Part shown: positions 32,825-42,000 of the stretch, piece by piece
How positions within the stretch are numbered: the stretch's first letter is position 1
Layout of the letters: each line of letters starts with the position of its first letter
Assembly (NCBI RefSeq): GCF_910592395.1
Contig: NC_088313.1
Location: 11,878,937-11,942,936, forward strand
Reading direction: 5' to 3'
Length of the DNA: 64,000 bases
From: Lineus longissimus
Lineage: Eukaryota > Nemertea > Pilidiophora > Heteronemertea > Lineidae
Notes under the pieces: model-generated
The model's input: only the letters and a program-made list of their open reading frames with translations
The model's database searches: none
Told to the model about the DNA's origin: nothing
Program-made: the position numbers and the translations under genes

Positions 32825-33344
32825 GTAAATCATGATTGAAAGGATTATGGCTGTGTGCTCTATGCAGTTGATGTTGTAGTGGTTGTGAGTCAGGCTGATG
32901 CAGCAGTTTCTTAGAGGTAGTGCCCAATTCAAACAACTGTAGCTTATCACATAATTATCGTTTATCAGAATTGTGGAGTCAAAAGGAAGGATTGACAATC
33001 AATTTATTGAAATTCCTTCAGATGATACATTAAAAGATGTCATAAAACTCACCTGTCCATTCAAAAGGCTTTTGTATTGCAATTACAGAACGGTTTCTAT
33101 TCAATAAAAACACTTCGCTGGTGAGAAAATTGTTGGGAACACTTCAAAGCAGTGGAAGTCTTTGGTTCAAAGGCATCTCAAACCAGTATGAGGTTGCAGC
33201 ATGAATGCAGTGTAATTGAGATTTGCTTGTTTTCTTCGCCTTAATTCCATATATTTTGGTAGTGTACCCTTGAAGAAAATGATATGATGTCGTGTGATAC
33301 TAATATCTGCATAATAGTGGTTCTTTTAATTTCCTCTATTTTAG

Positions 33345-33367
33345 GTTTCGGAACGCACAAGAAGTGA
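33345..33367 (+). CDS. Chromodomain gene, terminal exon D
   Basis: Acceptor TTTCCTCTATTTTAG precedes 33345. Phase 1 joining gives GFGTHKK and TGA at 33365-33367. The chromodomain therefore sits at the extreme C-terminus of the protein. The 3' UTR runs to an AATAAA at 33694. Confidence 0.6.
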
Positions 33368-33693
33368 TGCACCTCATGTCTTTCGATTGTTGAACAAATT
33401 TATGTGAATTTGTGCAAATCCTCCTGCCTGTGTTTTTTTGTTCAGTGGAATTCACGTATTTCGGTATTCCTTCTTCACCTCCACGCATTATTCATTCTGA
33501 CATAAACTCACATGATCACTTTTGATGAAAGATTACATAATGGATAATATTGAATTCGTGCAAATATTGTACAATGTAAACTTATCATATCTTTCAAAGG
33601 TCTCATTAAAAGTAAATGTAAGTTACATGTACATGTACTGTGGAATTATTGTTTTTTCAGACAATCTGTGGCTGTTGTATACATGTATCATTC

Positions 33694-33699
33694 AATAAA
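33694..33699 (+). promoter_or_regulatory. Poly(A) signal AATAAA
   Basis: AATAAA in CATTCAATAAACGTGGC, about 330 bases after the stop codon of exon D. Suits the 3' end of the chromodomain gene. Confidence 0.5.
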
Positions 33700-33785
33700 C
33701 GTGGCATTTTTCATATTATTAGATACATATATAGTCTTGCCTTTATCTTTGCTACCTCCCAGCGACTTGACTACATGTATTATAA

Positions 33786-33921
33786 GGGACCATCTCAAAA
33801 GTATTTTGAAGCCTAAAAGACTACGGGTAAGTCATTTAGTCTTTTTGAGTGTGGTCACACCCAAGACTAAGTGACTTGAGTCATTTTTGCTTCAAAAAAC
33901 ATGTACCTGTGAGATGGTCCC
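33786..33921. mobile_element. Hairpin MITE, 136 bp
   Basis: GGGACCATCTCA (33786) and TGAGATGGTCCC (ending 33921) are exact inverted repeats. Internal arms with GACTA-AAGTCATTTAGTCTT and AAGACTAAGTGACTT extend the hairpin. It lies just past the chromodomain gene's poly(A) signal. Confidence 0.75.
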
Positions 33922-34159
33922 TGAATTCATACCTTGAGACAATATCCAGACCGGCACTTAATACTGAGTTTCTCTTGAATTGGCATCCATAGAGAAGTCT
34001 GGCTACATGTGCTAGGATTGCAAATTACAGCGTACTTAACATGTACATTGGACTTGGAGCCTCCCTCGGTGGATACCTCTCTAATAAGGACACTGGTGCT
34101 GAATTGGTTTGGGTGGAATTCCACAACCAGGACGCCTTTCAATTGCAGACGATATTGGA

Positions 34160-35040
34160 GTGTCCTAACAGCAAGGTAACACTTTACTTAGACAACGTCA
34201 CGTCCAACAAGAATACACCTGCCACATACGGAAATACTGCCTTTGAAGACGTCATTCAGAATGTTTGGGTTACTTAAGGATTTGTCACACCCACCCAGAA
34301 TATACACAAGATGTCATTGAAAATGCTTAAAAAAATGTCACATCCAACCTGAATACGCCGAACGTATGGAAATACCGTCTCTGAAGACATTATCCAGCAT
34401 GGTCGGTTTACTTTCGACACAATGTCACATCCAACCTGAATATGCCTGATCATATGGAAATACCGTCTGAAGACATTATCCAGCATGGTCGGTTTACTTT
34501 CGACACAATATCACATTCAACCTGAATACGCCTGATCGTATGGAAATACCGTCTCTGAAGACATTATCCGGCATGGTCGGTTTACTTTCGACACAATGTC
34601 ACATCCAACCTGAATATGCCTGATCATATGGAAATACCGTCTGAAGACATTATCCAGCATGGTCGGTTTACTTTCGACACAATATCACATTCAACCTGAA
34701 TACGCCTGATCGTATGGAAATACCGTCTCTGAAGACATTATCCGGCATGGTCGGTTTACTTTCGACACAATGTCACATCCAACCTGAATACGCCTGATCG
34801 TATGGAAATACCGTCTCTGAAGACGTCATCCAGAATGGTCGGTTTACTTTCGACACAATGTCACATTCAACCTGAATACGCCTGATCGAATGGAAATACG
34901 GTCTCTGAAGACGTCATCCAGAATGGTCGGATTACTTTTGACACAATGTCACATCCAACCTGAATACGCCTGATCGTATGGAAATAATGACTCTGATAAT
35001 GTCATTCAGAAGAGTTGGGTTTACCTACGTATGATATAAT
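34160..35040. repeat. Minisatellite, about 87-bp unit with higher-order structure
   Basis: About ten units of GTCACATCCAACCTGAATACG, then CCTGATCGTATGGAAATACC, then GTCTCTGAAGACATTATCC and AGCATGGTCGGTTTACTTTCG. In the middle a two-unit block of about 176 bp (one unit missing CT of TCTCT, one with CCGGCATGG) is repeated almost exactly at 34438-34614 and 34615-34789. Edge units are much more diverged, as expected from unequal exchange acting in the centre. Confidence 0.9.
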
Positions 35041-36123
35041 GTCACTTCCAACCAAAATACTGCAGCTGCATATGGTATGTAATTCAGAATGATGGCTTAC
35101 TTGAGACAATGTCACATCCAACCAGAATACACCTACCGCATACTGAAGCACAGTCTTTGAAGATGTCATTCAGAGTAGTTTGATTTTTCTCAGTAATCCA
35201 ACAGCCCGCTACATGTATACGTGTACATGCAGGACAATACAATGGTCAGTCACTTCAAAGCGTGGCCTTCAGGGGATGGCACAAGGACAAGGGCAACTTG
35301 AATACACAACCTTTCTCAGTCAAGATGAGGCAGATGCTACTTGACCATACACATCTTTGACACCTGTCTGCTCATTTCCGGCAAAAATTAATGGTTCTTT
35401 ATACATGTAGGCAGCCTGATAGTATCAGCTGTGTTCACCCAAGGTGAGCAACAATGAAAACAAGTGCATGTATTTTGATGCAAGAATCATTTAATTGCTG
35501 CTGAAATTCACATTCAGCCAGTAATACAAATCTGCTTATACATAATTGGTGGATTCACAATATATCAGATTACACAAAAGGCATTTTCCAAGGTCCCTAG
35601 TGGTCCGGCAATAATTCTAAGTCGTTTTGGGAGTTGCAGGACATCAGCCTAGCCCCCTGCGGTCAGATAAAAAAATTAACCAGCAGCAGGTACCCCCCTC
35701 ATGATTAAGTTCGTCCCGAGGGCCGGAACATCGCTGTATCGTCGAACAGTTGGCAGATTCCTGAGCGCCAGACGAGCAAAAAAACTCTCACTGAACAGTT
35801 TTGCCTCAGTTGACACTTTTTGCCATACGACGTCATTTTAGGGTCGTCACAACACCTGATTTGTGGCGTAGTTTCCCAATAAACTGCATTGGAAGTTCGA
35901 ACTTTCACTACAAAAAGTCACCTTATTCACAAACATGCTTCTTGAGAACCTCTGCAAGGGCCTTAAGAGATGCCACAGAGTTCCGAAAACGTTAGCATCT
36001 CGTGGCATACTTTGTTAGCTTCGAGTGACATTTGGGGACACTATACCCTTTTAGGCAAACTTAGATCAAATCAAGTCGAAAAAGATCGGGATTTCTGAAA
36101 TAAATCCGGCTTCAAAGGGTTAA
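35041..36123. other. Intergenic, no gene recognised
   Basis: Decayed edge copies of the 87-bp repeat run to about 35180. The remainder has no supported exon or repeat. It separates the two tail-to-tail host genes. Confidence 0.5.
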
Positions 36124-36347
36124 TTACACGTACTCAATGCCAATGTCATCACAATCCTCCTCCTCAGAGCTAGACGCATCCTCCTCCGAATTTGATTCTT
36201 CACCACCAGGTTGCACCTCCCCTTCCTCAAAATCCACCACGATCTCTATGTCAGTGTCTATACATTCAAATACATCTGTTGCTTCTAGGAGAAGGTCTGT
36301 GTAGAATTCCTTTGATTCCAGCAGCAACTTCACCAATCCATGGTTTT
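36124..36347 (-). CDS. Uncharacterised seven-exon gene, exon 7 (acidic tail)
   Basis: Acceptor CCTTCTATTTAAG precedes 36347. In phase 1 the exon reads NHGLVKLLLESKEFYTDLLL, then EATDVFECIDTDIEI, and ends in a strongly acidic tail rich in Glu, Asp and Ser (EEDASSSEEEDCDDIG) with TAA at 36124-36126. The tail would suit a nuclear or chromatin-associated protein. GLVKLLLESKEF resembles the last helix of KDZ-type transposase tails, weakly. Confidence 0.7.
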
Positions 36348-36661
36348 CTTAAATAGAAGGAGAGCTGGACATTAAAATTCTGAAGTCATCAACAAAGGCA
36401 ATGCACATACATCTGCAAACCAATAGTTTATGTCTGTCCAGTTAGATTAATGAAAGGCATTCAGTTTGAATTAATTCAAAGTAGGGCGTAGTACATTTGT
36501 ATTAGTAAACTGAACCTGAGCTGGGAAAGAACGAAGTTGCAATCAGATCCAGATCAGCATCCACAGCCCAGATTAATTCAGAGGTAGTGCCACAGCAAGA
36601 CAAGTACATGTATGCATCAACCTCCACAAATGTTGGGTAAAAATAATTGCATGGCCACTAC

Positions 36662-36850
36662 CTTGGTTTTTGATGGCCTCATTGTTCACGGTGTTGATTC
36701 CGTCTTCCAAGGTGTTGATTTTTTTCTTGAAGAAAAGAGCAGTTGATACCATCTCTTGAATGAGCACAGGCAATTCCTCGATGTACCTGGTCATGTGTTC
36801 ATGTATATCAACTATTTTCTTCTTCAAAGCAAATGTTTCTCCCTTGTTCC
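36662..36850 (-). CDS. Uncharacterised seven-exon gene, exon 6 (coiled coil)
   Basis: Acceptor CTTCAATTCAG and donor CCAAG/GTAGTG bound a 189-base exon, phase 1 to phase 1. It encodes a helical, heptad-like segment: FALKKKIVDIHEHMTRYIEE, then LIQEMVSTALFFKKKINTLE and DGINTVNNEA. No stop codon. Probably a coiled coil for protein-protein contact. Confidence 0.7.
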
Positions 36851-37274
36851 CTGAATTGAAGAAACAAATATTAGGACTACAGGCTAAAAGTTTCTTGCTC
36901 CATCCCTCCTACATGTACATACGAAACGCTGGTAAAAATACATGCTGGATATGTCAGAAATGTGACTATAAGATTGAGGCGCAACTTAACATTTCACTTG
37001 CAACCAATGCTACATTGCAACCAAACTGTGTTAAATGTACAAGGTAGAATGTACTTTACATCACTTGAAGACCAATGTACCAGTAAGCCTAGAGCAAAAT
37101 GCCGACCCAGGCTTTAAACCTCAAATTGCTTGATAAACAACAGCTGGATCAATTTCTCTGAACAATCGAAAATGACTGCAGGACATTACCACTTGGAGTT
37201 ATTTGTGTCCTGGACTTTGTGTTACATGTCCTAAGTGAAGTTTGTGGGTAAATGAATATGAAGTGAATGCCAAC

Positions 37275-37433
37275 CTGCAGGATTATGCCAAGGCAACAAA
37301 TAGTCCTCTTGCGTGACTTCGTCCACAGAAACATGACAGTCTGCTTTTGAATTGTACAGTGTAACACAATGCTGAAGTTGCTTTCTCTCCTTTTCAAGAC
37401 GCTTTCGTAGAGAAGCCCAACTCTTTGAAGCAT
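37275..37433 (-). CDS. Uncharacterised seven-exon gene, exon 5
   Basis: Acceptor CATTTTCATTTCAG and donor GCAG/GTTGGC bound 159 bases, phase 1 to 1. It reads ASKSWASLRKRLEKERKQLQ, then HCVTLYNSKADCHVSVDEVT and QEDYLLPWHNPA. The order of a basic helix, VTLYN, a VxxDEV segment and LPW recalls the C-terminal part of KDZ (CxC) transposases, where such a pattern precedes a long coiled coil. That resemblance is from memory and needs a profile search. Confidence 0.65.
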
Positions 37434-37870
37434 CTGAAATGAAAATGATAAACTTTTAAACTGATCTATATAGCAGTGAACTCGACATGCATCGTAACTG
37501 CACAAACTGCTAATATGAAGAAAGCCCCTTTAATACTGTCGTGTTAATTGCTATCTTTCAAATCATGTCATGTTATTTAAACCAATGAACTTTATAAGAA
37601 TCTGAAAAGAATGAAAGTGTGTATATAATCAAATTGAAAAACTCCCGAAGATAGGGCAGAGGCTGGAAAACCTGGTCAACAAACTGGGTTGACCATGGCA
37701 CAAGGAAAACCGTGGTGTTCTTGCAGCTTCTATCTTCAGCTCCAGACTCTGAATCACATTCTAGAGAACAAGTTGTGTTTTGATTAAAGAGCTGTGTTCC
37801 TTCAGTTATTTTTAGTGCCTGTTACATGTACACTTTGAAAACAAATTTATCTCCTATAAATATATCATAC

Positions 37871-38110
37871 CTGATAACAGCTGACGACGCACATGAGACA
37901 CAAATTGCACATGATGAACTATGTTTTCCCATTTTCCTAAGTATTGACCTCAATACTGGCTCCCGCACCTCCTCCCAACTCTCCTCTTGTCTTTGCTTCC
38001 GGTCAGCATGCGCAACAAAATGCCTTTCTTCCATTCAGATTCAGTGCCTGGCACTTCAGTACTATTGGAAGCCCGAATCCCATTCAGAAGCTCCATAAGT
38101 TCAGCTCTCA
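37871..38110 (-). CDS. Uncharacterised seven-exon gene, exon 4 with in-frame UGA
   Basis: Acceptor TTTTAATTTACAG and donor TCAG/GTATGATA bound 240 bases, phase 1 at both ends like every other intron. Only phase 1 is open at the start (RAELMELLNGIRASNSTEVP). It contains one TGA at 37952-37950 between GRRCGSQY and GQYLGKWENIVHHVQF. The frame after the TGA looks coding and leads into exon 5. The UGA may be a CGA-to-TGA nonsense change (CpG decay), a polymorphism, a recoded codon or a sequencing error. Confidence 0.6.
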
Positions 38111-38457
38111 CTGTAAATTAAAAGTGCATTGATAAATACTACCGAGAAAGAAAAAAAAAGTTCTTAAGTGTTGATTCGAAAATACCATTATTTGCCTTAA
38201 TCAGCAGCCAGTGTTGCCCAATTAACCTTTAAAAAAGAATAAATCATTTGCAAACTATAACCTGACTTGTGATCAACACAAAATTCAAAATTTAGATGAA
38301 TCAGTTAACGTCGTTTGACCTCTGCAGCCGTAAAAAGTATGGTAGGTCAAATCGGAAACTTACTCCTTATAAAATACACAACTTGATTTGTGTCTTGGAA
38401 TAGAGCCAACTAGCTGATGAATAAAAAGACCTTAAAGTTAAAAGACAAATCACAAAC

Positions 38458-38547
38458 CTTGCTGGAACACTTGAAAATCGAAAGGTGCATCGATTTCTAC
38501 TTCATGATTACTTGGTAGCAATTCCTCAGGAAAGTCCTTTAGTTTCT
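38458..38547 (-). CDS. Uncharacterised seven-exon gene, exon 3
   Basis: Acceptor TTGCTTGTTTTTCCAG and donor CAAG/GTTTGTG bound 90 bases, phase 1 to 1. It reads KLKDFPEELLPSNHEVEIDA then PFDFQVFQQ. No stop. Domain unknown. Confidence 0.65.
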
Positions 38548-38639
38548 CTGGAAAAACAAGCAATTTTGAAATTAAGGCCAAATGCAGATTACACCAGAAA
38601 AGATGCAATTTCTTCCATGGAATTTCTTACATAATGAAA

Positions 38640-39735
38640 TGGCCAGGGCCATTGTGCTCACCTCATGTGGAGGAAAGATGGATAAAGAGCATGGTATTGT
38701 GTCATGTAGTGTTAGGTTTGATGTAGGTCCAAGCAATTACAATTTCCCCAAAATGGCCAATTTACAGTACATTCGACCTATGTGACCTTGAAAAGTAGGT
38801 CAAATCAAAGAAGACCCGGGTGACACATTGAATGGTTGTTAGAATTAGATGTACCTATGATATAAAATTGGTGCCAATCGGGCAAGTCATTACTAGAAAT
38901 AATGGCATTTTGAAGAATTTAGGATTTGGCCTCCTCCCTGGAGGCCAAACGGCAAATCAGATCGCACCAAACTTCAGTACCTGCGATCACCTGGCCAAGG
39001 GGTACATGTGTACTTAATTTGTGATCAATAGTCATTGCAGTTAAGAAACGTGCCATAGTTACGGCCTGACGGCGAATTTACGCCATTTGACCTCTGTGAC
39101 CTTGACAAGAAGGTCAAATTAAAAACCTGTGTGACATATACTGTATGGTGGTTAGATGTACCCATGATATCAAATTGGTGGCAATCGGGCAAGAAGTTAA
39201 GGAATAATCACATTTTTAAGGTTTTTGGATTTTGCCACCTGGTGGTCAAGTGGTGAATCATATTGGACCAAACTTCGGTCCCTGAGATCACCTGACAAAG
39301 GGGTAAATGTGTACCAAATTTGGTATCAATAGTCATTGCAGTTTAGAAACGTGCCATCGTTACATCCTAATGGCCAATTTACACCATTTGACCTCTGTGA
39401 CCTTGAAAAGGAGGTCAAATCAAAAACCCGGAGGATATATGATGCACCTTTGCTAGAAGTACCTACCATATTTTTTTCAAAATTTCCCGACTACTATTAA
39501 GGGAGATATTGCATATTTTCACTTTTAACGTTTGGCCCCCTGGTGGCCAAACCATGAAACGAATCGGACCGAAACTTGGTCTCCAAGGTGTCATTACATA
39601 AGGGTACATGTGTACCAAGTTTCAACTCAATAGCTCTAACAGTTACGAAACGTGCCCTGCTAACGGACGACGGACGACGACGACGGACGACGGACGCCAC
39701 GGTATGGGATAAGCTCACCTCTGCTAAGAGGTGAG
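38640..39735. mobile_element. Interspersed repeat with three internal units of about 330 bp
   Basis: Three diverged copies of a unit with GCCAATTTACACCATTTGACC, TCTGTGACCTTGAAAAGGAGG, then TATCAAATTGGTGGCAATCGG, then TGGTGGCCAAACGG and GTACATGTGTACCAAATTT start near 38740, 39055 and 39370. GTGCTCACCTC at the left and AAGCTCACCTCTG...GAGGTGAGCTAAAA at the right suggest terminal repeats. A (GACGACG)n tract precedes the right end. Lies in intron 2 of the seven-exon gene. Confidence 0.75.
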
Positions 39736-39981
39736 CTAAAAAGGGTGGAAAAGACTAATTTTTCTGGTTTTATTTTAAAGATTGGTGAGAAATTTTAACG
39801 AGGTATAGCAGTGATAGGGTTGGATTTGTAGGCATAAATCATTTGTCCAGAACATATAATTATCAGTTAATTGCACAAATGTAAGACTAGTCTAGCAGCA
39901 ATATTTTTCCATGTATAAAGCCTAATTGAATATTGATGGCTCAGACGAGGTGAAGGCATTTGTCAACCAAAAACAATCTAC

Positions 39982-40203
39982 CTGTCGTTGAGGTTTTCTT
40001 CCCTTTTCTTTCTCTTCTGGGAACTGATGGACCATCTATAGCACCATTGATGTCCCTGGATGGAGCCTTCACATATGGCTTTAAGTTCTTTTTAGGATAG
40101 GTTTTCCTCTTTTCCCTGCGATAGGAGGCAGCCAACTCTTTGATTCGTGCATAATGCCCTGCATTCTCGCAAGAAGGATTATCACCATTACCATTGGATG
40201 ATG
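39982..40203 (-). CDS. Uncharacterised seven-exon gene, exon 2
   Basis: Acceptor TGTTTGTTTTTCAG and donor ACAG/GTAGATTG bound 222 bases, phase 1 to 1. It encodes a very basic segment: SCENAGHYARIKELAASYRR, then EKRKTYPKKNLKPYVKAPSR and PRRERKGKKTST. The charge suggests DNA/RNA binding or nuclear localisation. Confidence 0.7.
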
Positions 40204-41468
40204 CTGAAAAACAAACACATAAAGTGACAAATACTAATAGTCAAAACTATGACTTAGCCTAGACAAAATACAGCCTCCATGCAGGCAACACTCGATTTAT
40301 GATTTTAACAAACACGAAATACTTTTCTACTGAGTTTTGTAACACCATGATTCTATCCAAATGGGCCATTGTGCGCTAGAGTGACAGGCCTTTTAATTAC
40401 GTGGAGACCTCTACACCCTGTATTTTTTTAGCCTATTTTGGGGGACATGTTTTTTTGCTTTTTGGCTTAATTTGGGGACATTTCATCACGCCAATTTGCC
40501 TGAACAGCGATGTCATAAATCAAAGTTAGTGACTGATATCACCACATACACCTGAAAAATCATAATTTTAGGGGAAAACTTTAAAATGAGGCCATTTGGA
40601 TGAGATTTGGTTATGTTAGGGGTCAAAAAACGCTTCAGGGGGTCATATTTAAAAAAAAAAGAAAAAAAAAGACCTAATTTGGGGACATCCTGTACGGTGT
40701 AGGAATCATGTAATTGAGAGGCCTGAGTGACCTTATACAGTCCTTCGTAACTGGGAGTGCTGACCTGCCAGATTTCGGTCTCATGTTCACGGGCTTAGCG
40801 CCTTCGTTGCTCAAGAAATAGGCAAAGAACCCCCCCCCCCCCCCCTGCGATATCAGGCTACGCCCCTGAACGTTCATGTGATACATGTTCTATGTTATTT
40901 TCGAATTGGTCAATCACTGTGCATGAGGTGACTTGTGACAAGACATCACATGGAAATAATTAATGCGATGACAGGGTAATCGGCCTGGGAAATATTGAAA
41001 CGCCACAATATTTGAGGCCACAATTCATGAATTACCTCTTTTGGCAGAATGGCAGGCACGCCGGTCTAAGTCAATGAATGTGAAATTTTGAATTTATGGT
41101 TAGGGCCAGGGGGGCGGCCTGCCCGCCCGGCAAGCGTGGCCACACAGGGTAGGCTAGGCCTAGGGGGTGGGCATGGTGGGGGGGGGGGACTATCCCTACC
41201 ATTACATCAATCATGAATCATCATCAATGTGTATGTCAATGATGACAAATAATGATGAAGATGTCCACGCATCGAGCATTTACATACATTTACGGCAGCA
41301 GCATGGGGATGCATCTCATTTATCAGGTGGTAGGCCTAGCTAAGCACGTGCCCTGCTGGGCCTGGGCCGGGGCTGGGCGACGGCCATGCTTTTTTCTCAG
41401 ATCGATTTAGGACAATTAGCCTAGGTGACAAAAAAACAACACCTTGGCGACCATCTGGCTATACTTAC

Positions 41469-41481
41469 CACCAAATTCCAT
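41469..41481 (-). CDS. Uncharacterised seven-exon gene, exon 1 (start codon)
   Basis: ACCATGG context start at 41481, coding MEFG plus one base, then a consensus donor GGTG/GTAAGTATAG. Phase 1 matches exon 2 at 40203. With all seven exons the coding length is 1137 bases (379 codons including the stop and the one internal UGA). The surroundings (41340-41650) have raised CpG, as at promoters. Confidence 0.6.
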
Positions 41482-42000
41482 GGTCAGGATATTTGATGCG
41501 GTCCTAACTATGACATGGTCTACGTTTCATAGCCTACCGGTACTTCAAACCGTAAATAGCAATGGAATTGAGCAAAACTGAAACACTACAACACCATGAA
41601 CACCATCCGATAAATCGAATGTCGCACGTTCTGTATCCCGCGAGATCTCGAAACTACTGCGCACAGGCGCGAGAAATTATATAATAGCTCAATTGCCCCC
41701 TACCCCTTCAATTCAGCTCAGGCCCCCTCGACTAACTACCTCCACCCCCCCCCCAAATGTAAAATGATATCGTTTTTAGATTTGCTGTCGGTGTAGTCGG
41801 GGTTTGTTTGTCAGTCAAGGGGGCAACCGAACGGGGGGGGGGGGGGGGAGTTTCACGTGCCTGTGCTGCTGTTTTAGTAGCGGCAGAGGCAGTGGCTAAA
41901 AAAGTAGCACGAGAAACGAGGATGAGCTGATATAGTTCTCCAGTAAAATGGGTTGCCGCAAATATTGACAACTTTAAAACTGTCGAAAACTTGCGTGAAG
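41482..42000. promoter_or_regulatory. Candidate promoter region of the seven-exon gene
   Basis: DNA upstream (to the right) of the minus-strand start codon is CpG-richer than its neighbours (TCGCACGTTC, CCCGCGAGATCTCG, GCGCACAGGCGCGAG). Two long homopolymer runs (C at 41745-41755, G at 41835-41848) follow. No TATA box stands out. The assignment is positional. Confidence 0.3.

Noticed and set aside
37950-37952. Firm call of a selenocysteine codon
   Set aside because: No SECIS element could be recognised by eye, and a CGA-to-TGA mutation is simpler. Kept only as a testable option.
39660-39700. GACGACGGACGAC tract as a coding repeat
   Set aside because: It is the simple-sequence end of the interspersed repeat at 38640-39735, seen with the same flanks as a repeat family, not an exon.
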